From positions 124,001 through 188,000 of the forward strand of contig NZ_JAEMHM010000008.1 in NCBI RefSeq assembly GCF_016458275.1: DNA of 64,000 bases, given 5' to 3'. A program made the position numbers and the translations under genes. Each line of letters begins with the position of its first letter. Positions within the stretch are counted from its first letter, which is position 1. The notes under the pieces were generated by a model. That model saw nothing but the letters and a program-made list of their open reading frames with translations. It was not told the origin of the DNA and did no database searches. This document shows, in pieces, positions 15,055-26,292 of this stretch. The stretch comes from Geomesophilobacter sediminis (GTDB taxonomy: Bacteria; Desulfobacterota; Desulfuromonadia; Geobacterales; Geobacteraceae).

Positions 15055-16784
15055 GCTCCTTGTACCGGGAGCGCCACGAGTACCGTGGTCCCTTCTCCCG
15101 GTTCCGAACTAAATTCCAGCCGTCCCTGGTGGTCCTTCACGATGCCGGCCGATACCGACAGTCCGAGGCCGGTTCCCCCGGCGTCGCGCTTGGTGGTGAA
15201 GAAGGGGTCGGTGAGGTGGCTCAGGTGCTCCGGCGGGATCCCTACCCCCTGGTCCCGGACGACGACCCGGATCTCGGTGCCGGAGAGCTCGGTGGCGACG
15301 CTGATCCCCTTTTCCGGGTCGGAAAGCGCCTGACAGGCGTTCAGGATCAGGTTCACCACTACCTGCTCGATGCGCTGGGCACTCCCCCGGCAGCAGGGGC
15401 GGGCGGGGGCGAGGTTCAGCTCGAAGTGCCGGGTCGCCTTCCGGATCGAGTTCTCCAAAAGGCGCACCGAGGTCTCCACCACCCGGTTCAGATCGACCGT
15501 TTCATCGAGCGCCGAATCGTCCTTGCGGGCGAAATCCTTCAGGTCGTCGACGATCCTCTTGATGCGGCGGGCCCCGTCGTGCATCTCATCGAAAAGGCGC
15601 GGCGCCTCCTCGCGCAGCGTCGAATACCTCAGCCCCCCGACCATGAAGTCTCCCGATTCCTGGAACCGGTCCTCCAGGCTCTCCTGAGCCGCCTGATAGG
15701 CCTTCTTCAGCACCGGGAGGTTGAACAGGATCAGCCCGGTGGGGTTGTTGATTTCATGGGCCACCCCGGAGACCAGGATCCCCAGCGAGGCCATCTTGTC
15801 CGCCTGGATGAGCTGCTGCTGGCGCTGTTGCAGCTCGGCGGAGTGCTCGTCGATCCGTTTCTGGAGGGTACGGGACCAGAGCACGGTGCCACCCAGGATC
15901 AAAAGCAGGGGGAGCGCGACGATGGCTGCGTACTGGGCCACCTTGCCGAGGGGGAGCGGCTGGGGGGCCAGCACGCCCAGCCACCGGCCGTAGATCTGCT
16001 GGTAGCGCCCGGTGTTCTTCAAAATGGCGAGCCCCTCGCTGAAGCGGGAGAGGATCTCGTCGTTCCCTTTTTTCACGGCATAGCCGTACTGGCCGCTGCC
16101 GAAGGGGCCCCCTACCGGGACGATGTTGGAGAGCCCGAGCTCCTTGCCCAGGTACAGGCCGGGGAGGTTTCCCACCAGGGCGTAGTCGTGCTTGCCGGAG
16201 GCAAGAAGCCGGAGCGCGGCCGCGTGGGTATCCACCAGGATCAGACGGGCGCCGATGTGGTGCGCCACCAGGTAGTCGTGCATGCTTCCGCCCTTTTGCA
16301 CGATCACCTCTTTGCCGCGCAGCTCTTCCAGCCGGGCGATGTGGCGTGCCCCTCTCCTGCCGAAGACCGAGGTATTGACGATGTTGTGCGGGGGGGAGAA
16401 GTCGAACTCCCGGCTGCGCGCCTCCGACCAGGTCACCCCCTGCAGGACGTCGATGCTCCCGTCCCTGAGGGCGCTCCGGGCCTCGTTCCAGTTGCCCAGG
16501 CGAAACTCCACCCGCATCCCCATCACCTCGGCGATCGCCTGTGAGAGTTCCACGTTGAAGCCGGCGGGTTTGCCGTCGCGGTCCAGGAATTCGTAGGGGG
16601 GAAAGTTCTGGTCCCCGCCGATCACGATCACCTGCTTCGGAGTGGCCCCAGGAGACGGCAGTGCCGCCCATCCGGAAAGCGGCGTCAGCAACAGCAAGAG
16701 CGCCAGCGTGAGGAGGGGCACGGACCAGGACCGCATCAGGCGGTGCGGTCGGATGAAGCGTGGCTTTTCACAGGTAAAGCGCAT
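15045..16784 (-). CDS. Sensor histidine kinase with periplasmic solute-binding domain (DctB role)
   Basis: A 579-residue membrane kinase. A signal/anchor (about 17-40) precedes a type 3 solute-binding domain (about 50-270; GGDQNFPPYEFLDRDGKPAG). A membrane helix lies at 286-304, then a coiled coil, HisKA with GVAHEINNPTG (phospho-His near 343), and HATPase_c ending GGTGLGLSVSAG. The substrate-binding module is exported and presumably senses the transporter's substrate or another organic acid or amino acid, instead of the PAS-type sensor of classical DctB. I start at ATG 16784; its Shine-Dalgarno is weak (GAGAG). It overlaps and is cotranscribed with the response regulator. Confidence 0.88.
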   Translation of the reverse strand: MRFTCEKPRFIRPHRLMRSWSVPLLTLALLLLLTPLSGWAALPSPGATPKQVIVIGGDQNFPPYEFLDRDGKPAGFNVELSQAIAEVMGMRVEFRLGNWNEARSALRDGSIDVLQGVTWSEARSREFDFSPPHNIVNTSVFGRRGARHIARLEELRGKEVIVQKGGSMHDYLVAHHIGARLILVDTHAAALRLLASGKHDYALVGNLPGLYLGKELGLSNIVPVGGPFGSGQYGYAVKKGNDEILSRFSEGLAILKNTGRYQQIYGRWLGVLAPQPLPLGKVAQYAAIVALPLLLILGGTVLWSRTLQKRIDEHSAELQQRQQQLIQADKMASLGILVSGVAHEINNPTGLILFNLPVLKKAYQAAQESLEDRFQESGDFMVGGLRYSTLREEAPRLFDEMHDGARRIKRIVDDLKDFARKDDSALDETVDLNRVVETSVRLLENSIRKATRHFELNLAPARPCCRGSAQRIEQVVVNLILNACQALSDPEKGISVATELSGTEIRVVVRDQGVGIPPEHLSHLTDPFFTTKRDAGGTGLGLSVSAGIVKDHQGRLEFSSEPGEGTTVLVALPVQGACS

Positions 16785-16930
16785 TGATCTCTCGCAGGGG
16801 AGGGGCTGGTACGGGTGGTAACGGCGCGTGTTGCGCCGGTCGACAGGTCGACTATAGGGGGGCGGAAAATTTTTGTAAAGGACAAGGTGAAGGGGGGGAG
16901 AGGGCGCTCGATAGTGGCGGGGGAATTCAT

Positions 16931-16955
16931 CGCGCCAGGAATGGCGCTCCCACAG
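16931..16955 (-). repeat. Half copy of the REP-like GTGGGAGCGCC repeat
   Basis: CGCGCCAGGAATGGCGCTCC followed by CACAG is the right arm of the repeat described at 25484-25573. The rest of the 285-base gap (16785-17069) shows nothing else I can name. Confidence 0.8.
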
Positions 16956-17069
16956 CACGGGCTGCTTTCGGGTGATGTTGGGTATGGGGTTGATGTGCCG
17001 GCTACCGCTTCCGGCCGATTCGGGTTTACAATCGAGCGGCGCAATGCTAATTTCCGGCGCAGATTTGCC

Positions 17070-17981
17070 ATGGTAATACCGACGGAGATGCTCGTGCCGC
17101 AGATGCAAGATACAGCTCACTTTCACAAAACTGTGATCAGGCGGATCGCCGCTACTTTGATCCTCACGGTGGTTTCCGTTTTGGCGTGGCACCTGTCGGC
17201 GGGAGCCGCTTTCGCCGCGGAGGAACCGGTTTGGGTGGAGGCGACGGGGGAATCGGTGGGGAGCGACCTGGAGGCCGCGGTAGAAGTCTTCCAACGGGCC
17301 AAGATGGACGCGGAGCGGACCGCGGTCGAGAGTGCGGTCGGTGTGTTCGTTCGCTCCCACACCTTGGTCAGTAACGGTCAGCTCGCCGAGGACATGGTAT
17401 TCGCCAGGGTCCGGGGGAGGATCGAAAAGGTCGAGGTGGTCGAACAGGAACGGGACCGCAATGACCCGAACCGGTTCCGCGTGAAGATCAAGGCACTGGT
17501 CCGGCCGGTGTATCCCGATGCGGCTGAAGGAATCCGGATCAAAGCGGCGCTCTCCAGGGAGAACCTGCAGGAAGGTGATCCGGTGGAGCTTCACTACCAG
17601 GTCAGCGCCGACAGTTATGTCTACCTCTTCGTGATCGGCGCGGACAATTCGGTGACGCAGTTGTTGCCGAACTCAAGGGTGAGGGACAACTTCGTTCGGG
17701 CCAATCGTCAGGCGATCTTTCCGCCCCGGGAGGCCGGAATCAAGCTGACCGCGATGCTGCTGCCGGAATCGAAGGGCAAAGGGGCGGTAGAGAAGATCAA
17801 GATCATAGCGACCCGGCAGGAAGAACCTCTTTTGAGCAGCGGCTTTCAGGAAGGTTTCAAGGTGTACGATGCGAAATCCACCGGGCTGGTCAGTGATCTG
17901 CTGAAACGGCTGATGCAGATCGATCCTGCTGATTGGGGGGAGGTTACGGTGAGCTACAGGATCATGCCGCAGGGTGATTAG
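17070..17981 (+). CDS. Secreted DUF4384 domain protein, possible partner of the adjacent caspase-like protein
   Basis: A signal peptide (hydrophobic stretch in AATLILTVVSVLAWHLSAG, cleavage near AFAAEE) is followed by a domain like LPP20 or the FlgT N-terminus (VWVEATGESVGSD, about 45-145) and a DUF4384 domain (about 155-250; LQEGDPVELHYQVSADSYVYL then LLPNSRVRDN). DUF4384 is commonly fused to or encoded beside caspase-family peptidases. The next gene, which converges on this one, encodes such a peptidase, so both probably act together in the periplasm or at the outer membrane. The start is uncertain: ATG codons at 17070, 17088 and 17103 all retain the signal peptide. Confidence 0.82.
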   Translation: MVIPTEMLVPQMQDTAHFHKTVIRRIAATLILTVVSVLAWHLSAGAAFAAEEPVWVEATGESVGSDLEAAVEVFQRAKMDAERTAVESAVGVFVRSHTLVSNGQLAEDMVFARVRGRIEKVEVVEQERDRNDPNRFRVKIKALVRPVYPDAAEGIRIKAALSRENLQEGDPVELHYQVSADSYVYLFVIGADNSVTQLLPNSRVRDNFVRANRQAIFPPREAGIKLTAMLLPESKGKGAVEKIKIIATRQEEPLLSSGFQEGFKVYDAKSTGLVSDLLKRLMQIDPADWGEVTVSYRIMPQGD

Positions 17982-18157
17982 CCGTGGCTGGCTTTACTTC
18001 GTGGCATTTAACCCCATCCTCACCCTGTCCCTCCCCTTGAAGGAGAGGGGACGTTAGATCAACGGTGTCAGAAGCTGCTCGGGATCGTTTTCATAACTTC
18101 TTTCCCTCGTCGCCTGTCCCTAGCCCCGCATTGTCCGCTCGAGTCCCCCCACGCCCC
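17982..18157. repeat. Convergent intergenic region with a CCTCACCCTGTCCCTC-type repeat
   Basis: Bases 18011-18051 (CCCTCCCCTTGAAGGAGAGG core) form a small palindrome. Similar CCCTCTCCCGG/GGGAGAGGG palindromes occur at 27060-27090 and 38960-38997. Nothing else is evident. Confidence 0.6.
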
Positions 18158-19762
18158 TCACCGCAGGCGCAGCTCGCCCATTTCCTTCAGCGTCGACAGG
18201 GGCGGCATGATTACCGGGGTCTGCTCTACGTTCTGTAACCGGGCCGCCCTTTCCACCTGCGGCAGAAGGTAGCGGTACAGGCTCTCCACGGTGATGGTTC
18301 CCTCTTTTCCCGCCCCGGCTTCTCCTTTCAACCCTTTCAGCAGATAGTAGGTGAACAGGCCGTGTCCGCCCTTTTCGTACGAGGTGCTGATCTGGCTGCC
18401 GCCGGCGGCGGCCAGGACGACCATGTTGTCTTTGAGCGCGGGTGCGGCCTCCGTCGTCATGACCAGCGGGCGCGCCCCCTTGGCCAGCACGGACCGCCCT
18501 CCCGAGCCGGAAAAGCAGGAATCCAAGACGACCACGATCTGCTTTGCCTTGAGCCGCGAAAGTCCGGCATAGAGCTCTTTCAGAGGGTAGGCGGTCGTTT
18601 CGAGATAGTTGGGATCGCCGTCATAGGGGACGAGGTACGGTTCGCCGCTGGTCGGATTGGGGGCGCCGTGCCCGGCGTAGTAGACGAACACGGTGCTCTG
18701 CGGGGTGACCCGGTTTTTGAGCCACACTCCGAGGTATTTCTCGAGATCGGACTTGGTGGCACGTTCGTTGGGGAGAACCACGACGTTCTCCTCCGGATAT
18801 CCCATGAGTTTGGTCAGGTAGCGCTGCACCGTACTGGCATCATGTGCGGCAAACTCGACTCCCTTGATGTCCCGATATTTCTCGATGCCGATGACGATGG
18901 CGAAATTCTCCGCTCGCGGCTGCACCGGGACACCGGCAAGGTCGTCCACATTGGCTTCGGCGCCGGCTGCGACCGGTTGCGGCGCTCCGGTTTCCCGGCG
19001 GTCCGCAACGTGTATGGCTGCGGGGAGGATGCCGGACTTGATGGCTTTGGCCAGATCCTGGGCTTCCTCGGTGGTGAAGTTGCCGGTAACCTGCACCCAG
19101 CCGGAAGTGATCGCCGTCCGGATCACCGGTGCGGAGATCACGTTGCCGTCGACCGCGATGGCGATCCTGCCGCCAATGGACGCCTCGGTCGCTTGGGCAA
19201 AAATTTCGGCTCCCTTTTTGTTCAAAACCAGGTTGATCGCCGGAATATTGCCCTCGCTGATCGGCAAAAAGGCAACTTCGGCGCTTTCCACGACATCTCC
19301 GGAGAGCAGGGGCTTTTTCTCCACGAGATACGGGATTTGCTCGACCTTTCCCGCGCCATCCAGTCTCGACTCGTAGATGGTTTCCGTGTCGTCCGAAGCA
19401 TCATCCTGGGCGCTTGCGTCCTTCACCTTTTTGAATTCCAGCCGCGAGGGGCGGAGGAGAAAGTCGATGATCCAGTCGACTTCGGAACCGGTACGTTCCA
19501 AGCCGATGGTGATTCTCCGCGCTCCTTTTTGCTCGACGACTCCGTCGGTGATCCCGATCGATTCCAGGCGGTTTTTCATCACCTCGACCGACTGGCGGGT
19601 GATTTCCTTGTCGAGGGACCCCTTTCCCGTTGAAGAAACCTCCAGGGTGATGACACTCCCGTTTTGCGCGGCGGTCACGGTGGAGACCGGCCCTGTCATA
19701 AGGAACAGGACGAACAGCAAGCAAAGACAGCAGCAACGCAAAGACGATCCGATCCTGAGCAT
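18158..19762 (-). CDS. Secreted SecD-like P1 domain fused to a caspase-family (C14) peptidase
   Basis: A 534-residue exported protein. After a signal peptide (about 1-32), residues about 35-260 follow the first periplasmic domain of SecD: paired strands with KNRLESIGITDGVVEQ, then INLVLNKKGAEIFAQAT, DGNVISAPVIRTAI and GNFTTEEAQDLAKAIKSG ending at ILPAAI, exactly where SecD would enter its second membrane helix. No SecD membrane helices exist. After an Ala-rich linker, residues about 287-525 are a caspase/metacaspase fold with His365 (VFVYYAGHG) and Cys416 (VVVLDSCFSGSGG). ATG 19762 is chosen because GAGGG lies before it; a TTG at 19780 is possible. I know of no characterised protein with this architecture. 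Confidence 0.88.
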   Translation of the reverse strand: MLRIGSSLRCCCLCLLFVLFLMTGPVSTVTAAQNGSVITLEVSSTGKGSLDKEITRQSVEVMKNRLESIGITDGVVEQKGARRITIGLERTGSEVDWIIDFLLRPSRLEFKKVKDASAQDDASDDTETIYESRLDGAGKVEQIPYLVEKKPLLSGDVVESAEVAFLPISEGNIPAINLVLNKKGAEIFAQATEASIGGRIAIAVDGNVISAPVIRTAITSGWVQVTGNFTTEEAQDLAKAIKSGILPAAIHVADRRETGAPQPVAAGAEANVDDLAGVPVQPRAENFAIVIGIEKYRDIKGVEFAAHDASTVQRYLTKLMGYPEENVVVLPNERATKSDLEKYLGVWLKNRVTPQSTVFVYYAGHGAPNPTSGEPYLVPYDGDPNYLETTAYPLKELYAGLSRLKAKQIVVVLDSCFSGSGGRSVLAKGARPLVMTTEAAPALKDNMVVLAAAGGSQISTSYEKGGHGLFTYYLLKGLKGEAGAGKEGTITVESLYRYLLPQVERAARLQNVEQTPVIMPPLSTLKEMGELRLR

Positions 19763-20163
19763 GGAAACCCTCGATATCAAGTTCTTTCTCTCCCCGCGGC
19801 GGTAACTGCCGCTGCGGATTCGGATTCACCTTAATCTGCCTGAGAGAGAATAGTCAATAGCTGTGTCAGTCACCGGTTCCGTGCCAACGGGTCATCGTGA
19901 AACAGAGTGATTGCCTGGATTGGTGGAGAGTGTCGCGTTTCGTTCTTCAACGCGACCTACGATTCGGGATGCTGCCTATCATAGACCGCACATTTCTCCT
20001 TGTTCGGCTGCTTCCGGCGCTGGTAGTATGGCAGGCATCGATGTTCTCCCCGAACGGTGCGATCACACGCTGCGGGGCACCGGTACCCGAAGTTTCCATC
20101 GACCCGTCTCGCATTGCGCCGCGGCTGCCGATGCAGCTTCGCAACGTCAGGCCAGGAGGGAAT
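19763..20163. other. Divergent intergenic region, 401 bases
   Basis: Between the caspase-like gene and a lipoprotein gene. It contains one GTCGCGTT repeat (19931-19960). An open frame runs through it in phase with the lipoprotein gene from 19897 but has no convincing start and crosses the repeat, so I regard it as non-coding leader and promoter DNA. Confidence 0.6.
19931..19960 (-). repeat. GTAGGTCGCGTTGAAG-type palindromic repeat
   Basis: TGTCGCGTTTCGTTCTTCAA plus CGCGACCTAC; same family and orientation as the copy at 11252-11283. Confidence 0.75.
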
Positions 20164-21048
20164 ATGAAACTGTTTCGTTGGCTGATCACCGCCGTCGGTC
20201 TGCTTTTGCTTTCCGGGTGCTTCCAGGTAGCCGAGGTGCTGCACGTAAATCCGGACGGCAGCGGAACGGTCGAGGAGACGGTGCTGATCTCGAAGAAATT
20301 CCTGGCCCAGATGAAGGCCTTGATGACCGGGATGATGGACGCCCCGGCTGACACCGCCGGAACCGGCCCTGCCGCCACCCCTCCGGTCCCTGCGGCCCCT
20401 CCCGCACCACTTGATTTGTACGATCCGGACCTGCTGCGCAAGCAGGCGGGCGACATGGGGGAGGGCGTCACCTTCCGATCGGTCCGCAAGGTGGAAACCG
20501 CAGATTTCTCGGGTTTTACCGCGGTCTATGCCTTCGCCGACATCAACCAGCTCAATCTCAACCAGCAGGGCGCCGGTTTGAAGGTGCCGGGGGCGGGAGC
20601 GGGACCTTCCATGCCGATGGCTGGTTTCAAATTCACCAAGGGTGCTCCCGGTTCCCCAGCGAAACTCGCCATCGCGCAACCGGCGGCAACGGCACCTCAG
20701 GCCGCCCCTTCGGTTCCGGAACCTCCGGCCTTGTCTCCCGATGCCCCCATGGCTGCGCCCGATGAGGAAGCCCGCAAGGTGATGGAGATGTTCAAGGGAA
20801 TGAAATTCCTGCTGGCGATCGATATCAACGGTTCCATCATCTCCACCAACGCCGCTTTCCGGGACGGCAACCGGATCACGGTGCTCGACTGCGACCTGGA
20901 CAAACTCGGCAGCGCCCTGGCCGATCCTCAGCTGCGAAACAAGTTGCAAAGCCCTTCGCTGATGGACGCAAGGGCCGCCCTCAAAGGGATGCCCGGGATG
21001 AAGGTGGATACGAACGACACGCTTACGGTGGTGTTCGATAAACGTTGA
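20164..21048 (+). CDS. Lipoprotein of unknown function
   Basis: The ATG at 20164 follows AGGAGGG. A lipoprotein signal ends LLLLSGC (Cys near residue 19), so the 294-residue product is membrane-anchored. The first part (FQVAEVLHVNPDGSGTVEET) matches the style of 'LppM-like' lipoproteins in which a beta-rich domain starts with a GxGxV strand. The middle has Pro/Ala-rich low-complexity segments (about 62-80 and 180-205), and the C-terminus ends TNDTLTVVFDKR. Similar proteins are annotated only as hypothetical lipoproteins. It stands alone, upstream of a bidirectional terminator. Confidence 0.75.
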   Translation: MKLFRWLITAVGLLLLSGCFQVAEVLHVNPDGSGTVEETVLISKKFLAQMKALMTGMMDAPADTAGTGPAATPPVPAAPPAPLDLYDPDLLRKQAGDMGEGVTFRSVRKVETADFSGFTAVYAFADINQLNLNQQGAGLKVPGAGAGPSMPMAGFKFTKGAPGSPAKLAIAQPAATAPQAAPSVPEPPALSPDAPMAAPDEEARKVMEMFKGMKFLLAIDINGSIISTNAAFRDGNRITVLDCDLDKLGSALADPQLRNKLQSPSLMDARAALKGMPGMKVDTNDTLTVVFDKR

Positions 21049-21180
21049 CCGCAATCTGCGCAGCGGCGCGCTCCACATGGGGAACGTTGTTCAAAGGTCC
21101 AGCCCGGTAAACGATGCGGTCTCCCCGAAGCTGGAGTTTGGCAGCGAGACGGGCATCTCTCCGGTCTTCCCGGAAGAACA

Positions 21181-21223
21181 AAAAAGCGGCATTTCAGGTG
21201 GGTCTGAAATGCCGCCGCTTTCT
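21181..21223. terminator. Bidirectional rho-independent terminator between the lipoprotein gene and katG
   Basis: A perfect 12-bp stem, GCGGCATTTCAG (21186-21197) with CTGAAATGCCGC (21204-21215), 6-base loop. AAAAA on the left gives a U-tract for the minus-strand katG transcript, and GCTTTCT on the right serves the plus strand. Confidence 0.9.
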
Positions 21224-21320
21224 CATTTGCCCGAATGGTTGGAAGTACCTTCGACTCCTATCGCATCCCAGCCGCGCTTGGATGGCTTCCCTGCCGCCAG
21301 CCGCCAAACCCGCTTCAGGA

Positions 21321-23963
<2,643 letters not shown>

Positions 23964-24584
23964 ATGGGCCGATGGGCGCTGGTTATCGGGATTGCGACGA
24001 TCTGCATGGCAGGCGATGCCGCTGCCGCCGGCGAGTCGCAGCAGGTGGAAGGCGCCACCGCTAAAAAGAAAGCGCACGTGCTGGAGAAAAAAGTTGCCGG
24101 CGAGGTAAAAAAGACGGTCCCGGTGGCGCCGATCAAGAAAACGGAAGCCCAGGCGGTCGATCCGGCCGGCAAGGCTCCTCTAAACGATGCCATCACCTGC
24201 CTTTCGCGCGCCATCTACTGGGAGGCCCGGGGTGAGGGGCCGGCGGAGATGGAGGCGATCGCCAGCGTGGTCATGAACCGGTTGGGGCATGAGGGATTCC
24301 CCGACACCGTATGCAAGGTAGTCAAGGAAGGGCGCAAGCACGGTTCCTGCCAGTTCTCCTGGTGGTGCGACGGCCATTCCAATGTGGCCAAAGACGAGAA
24401 TTCCTACGCCACCGCCAAAGAAATATCCCGGAGAGCGCTCAACCGGCAACTGCCTGATCGCACCGGCGGCGCCCTCTATTTCCACCTGCGGACGGTGCAC
24501 CCGCGCTGGGCCAGGGAATACCTCAAGACGGGGGAAATCGGCCGGCACATCTTTTACAAGCCCCGCGGCGGGACGGCGAAATAG
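23964..24584 (+). CDS. Secreted SleB-like cell wall hydrolase (Hydrolase_2)
   Basis: A 206-residue exported protein: signal peptide (1-22), Lys/Ala-rich linker (about 30-75), then the SleB catalytic domain (about 80-200). The signature RAIYWEARGEGPAEMEAIASVVMNR carries the conserved Glu residues, followed by CQFSWWCDG. This family hydrolyses peptidoglycan (lytic transglycosylase or amidase type). The ATG has GGAGG at good distance. It is followed by the DUF2459 gene 29 bases downstream, possibly in one transcript. In a non-spore-former it probably remodels the wall. Confidence 0.85.
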   Translation: MGRWALVIGIATICMAGDAAAAGESQQVEGATAKKKAHVLEKKVAGEVKKTVPVAPIKKTEAQAVDPAGKAPLNDAITCLSRAIYWEARGEGPAEMEAIASVVMNRLGHEGFPDTVCKVVKEGRKHGSCQFSWWCDGHSNVAKDENSYATAKEISRRALNRQLPDRTGGALYFHLRTVHPRWAREYLKTGEIGRHIFYKPRGGTAK

Positions 24585-24613
24585 ATACGCATCCATGGTT
24601 GATCGAGGTTCAC

Positions 24614-25357
24614 ATGGAAAATCCACGACCAACAGAAGCACCGCGCGGTTTTCCGGAAGGCACGCTGCCGGAACCCTGGCGGGCCCTGCTGGTGGTCGTT
24701 ATCGCCGTCATGCTCGCGGGGTGCGCTACCGATCAAGGATGGAGATACCTGCCGCCCACCAGGGCCCAGGAACGGTCGATTTTCGTGGTGGGGCACGGAT
24801 GGCATACCGGGGTCGTGCTCTCTAAAGAGGATTTGGGACCGGAGCTCTCCTTCATCAACGACTATCTTCATGAAGGGCGCTACTACGAGTTCGGTTGGGG
24901 TGAGGCGGAATTTTACCAGGCGCAGAAGGTTACTCCGTCGATCTTTTTAAAGGCGGTGTTCTGGAGGAATCCGAGCGTGATGCATGTTGTTTCGGTCCCG
25001 GGGAGGCCGGAGCAGTTTTTCACCGGGGCCGACGTTGTAGCGCTCACTTTGTCGGAGACCGGACTGAGGCATTTGAAGGAGAATTTGCGGGCGAGCTTCA
25101 AATTCGATAGGGTGGGTCTTCCGCATGCCTTGAAGAAAGGGCTTTATGGTGAAAGCAGGTTCTTTCAGGCGGAAGGGCAGTACGTCATAACCGATACCTG
25201 TAACACGTGGACCGCGAAGATGCTGGATAGCGGCGGGGTGCCGATGAATACGGTTTTCACCGTGCGTGCCGTGAGTGTGATGAGGCAGGTCAAGAAGGCG
25301 CAAAGGGAGTATCCGGGGATGCGGCCAGTGGGGCAGGCGGTGCCGGCATTGCAGTAA
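24614..25357 (+). CDS. DUF2459 (TIGR02117 family) lipoprotein-like protein
   Basis: A 247-residue protein with an N-terminal helix containing a lipobox-like VMLAGC (about residue 37), then the DUF2459 core: FVVGHGWHTGVVLSKEDL, YYEFGWGEAEFYQ and a conserved VITDTCNTWTAKML near the end with Cys and Asn. The fold has been related to NlpC/P60-like cysteine peptidases, but its activity is unknown. I use ATG 24614 (GAGG upstream) rather than an upstream TTG. The close spacing to the cell wall hydrolase gene fits an envelope role. Confidence 0.82.
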   Translation: MENPRPTEAPRGFPEGTLPEPWRALLVVVIAVMLAGCATDQGWRYLPPTRAQERSIFVVGHGWHTGVVLSKEDLGPELSFINDYLHEGRYYEFGWGEAEFYQAQKVTPSIFLKAVFWRNPSVMHVVSVPGRPEQFFTGADVVALTLSETGLRHLKENLRASFKFDRVGLPHALKKGLYGESRFFQAEGQYVITDTCNTWTAKMLDSGGVPMNTVFTVRAVSVMRQVKKAQREYPGMRPVGQAVPALQ

Positions 25358-25483
25358 GGGCCTTCTTTTCCACGGCGAGCTGGGCCCCATTTTTTACCCC
25401 TGTAGGGGGGCTGTTCCTGGCGCCGGTGGGGCCGGCTGTGCCGACTCTGCGTTGATGGCGATTGTCCGGCAACCGGCAGGTTA

Positions 25484-25573
25484 CCCTGTGGGAGCGCCTT
25501 TCCAGGCGCGATTAGCGGTAAGCACCGTCACCGCCTTCGGCGGATCGCGCCAGGAATGGCGCTCCCACAGGGT
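25484..25573. repeat. REP-like palindrome (GTGGGAGCGCC family), full copy
   Basis: Outer arms CCCTGTGGGAGCGCC and GGCGCTCCCACAGGG pair over 15 bases, with inner CAGGCGCGAT/ATCGCGCCAGG and a central CACCGCC/GGCGG stem. Related full copies lie at 26789, 30376, 32902 and 51508; half copies at 16931, 28206 and 37891. Confidence 0.92.
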
Positions 25574-25668
25574 AAGCAGTTGCATTTCCCCCCGCCCCCC
25601 GACCCCTCAAAATTGACTAACCATATGAAAAGAGACTAACATTTAGCAAAAAGGAGGAGGCGTGAACC

Positions 25669-26238
25669 ATGGTCAATACACCACTTATCGGTTCTGTTGT
25701 TCTCATTGTCGTTGCGGTTCTGGCGATCGTTGCGGCAATCTATCTGCGTAACCGCCGCACGGAACGGCTGCGCGGCCGGTTCGGGCCGGAGTATGACCGA
25801 ACGGTACGGGAAAGCGCCAGCCGTTCGCGAGCTGAAGCGGATCTCCAAAAGCGCGAGGCTCGGGTGGAGCGGCTGCGCATCAAACCGCTCACTGCGGACG
25901 AAACCGCCCGGTTTACCGAGGCGTGGCATCGGGTCCAGACCCAATTCGTCGACGATCCCAAAGGTGCAGTGACCGCCGCGGACCGGCTTCTGGGGGAAGT
26001 CATGTCGGCTCGGGGGTATCCGGTAAGCGATTTCGATCAGCGGGCGGCCGACATATCCGTGGACCATCCGCGGGTCGTCGATAACTACCGGGCCGGCCAC
26101 GACATCGCCCTGCGCCATGCCCGCGGTCAGGCGACCACCGAGGATTTACGGCAGGCCATGCTCAACTACCGGGCGCTTTTCGACGAATTGGTCGGCGAGG
26201 CCCCGCACCCGGGCGAGCATCTGCCTCATGCTGCGTAG
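25669..26238 (+). CDS. Membrane-anchored hypothetical protein, paralogue of the next gene
   Basis: A 189-residue protein with one N-terminal helix (about 8-26) and a soluble, charged remainder. The C-terminal part (about 85-180) contains FVDDPKGAVTAADRLLGEVM and ATTEDLRQAMLNYRALFDEL. These align with FVDHPREAVEEADKLV and STEDLRQALRRYRSFFNRLL in the following gene, so the two are paralogues. The start has AGGAGG. Proteins of this kind are usually annotated only as secreted or hypothetical proteins; the function is unknown. The pair is probably cotranscribed (54-base gap). Confidence 0.75.
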   Translation: MVNTPLIGSVVLIVVAVLAIVAAIYLRNRRTERLRGRFGPEYDRTVRESASRSRAEADLQKREARVERLRIKPLTADETARFTEAWHRVQTQFVDDPKGAVTAADRLLGEVMSARGYPVSDFDQRAADISVDHPRVVDNYRAGHDIALRHARGQATTEDLRQAMLNYRALFDELVGEAPHPGEHLPHAA

Positions 26239-26292
26239 CAGCGGGAGCCGTATCACGAAAGGTAAACGAAGGTTCAGGTCAGAGGTGAGATC

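Noticed and set aside
18362-19633. Plus-strand frame opposite the caspase-like gene
   Set aside because: No domain and no ribosome binding site; the minus strand carries the SecD and caspase motifs.
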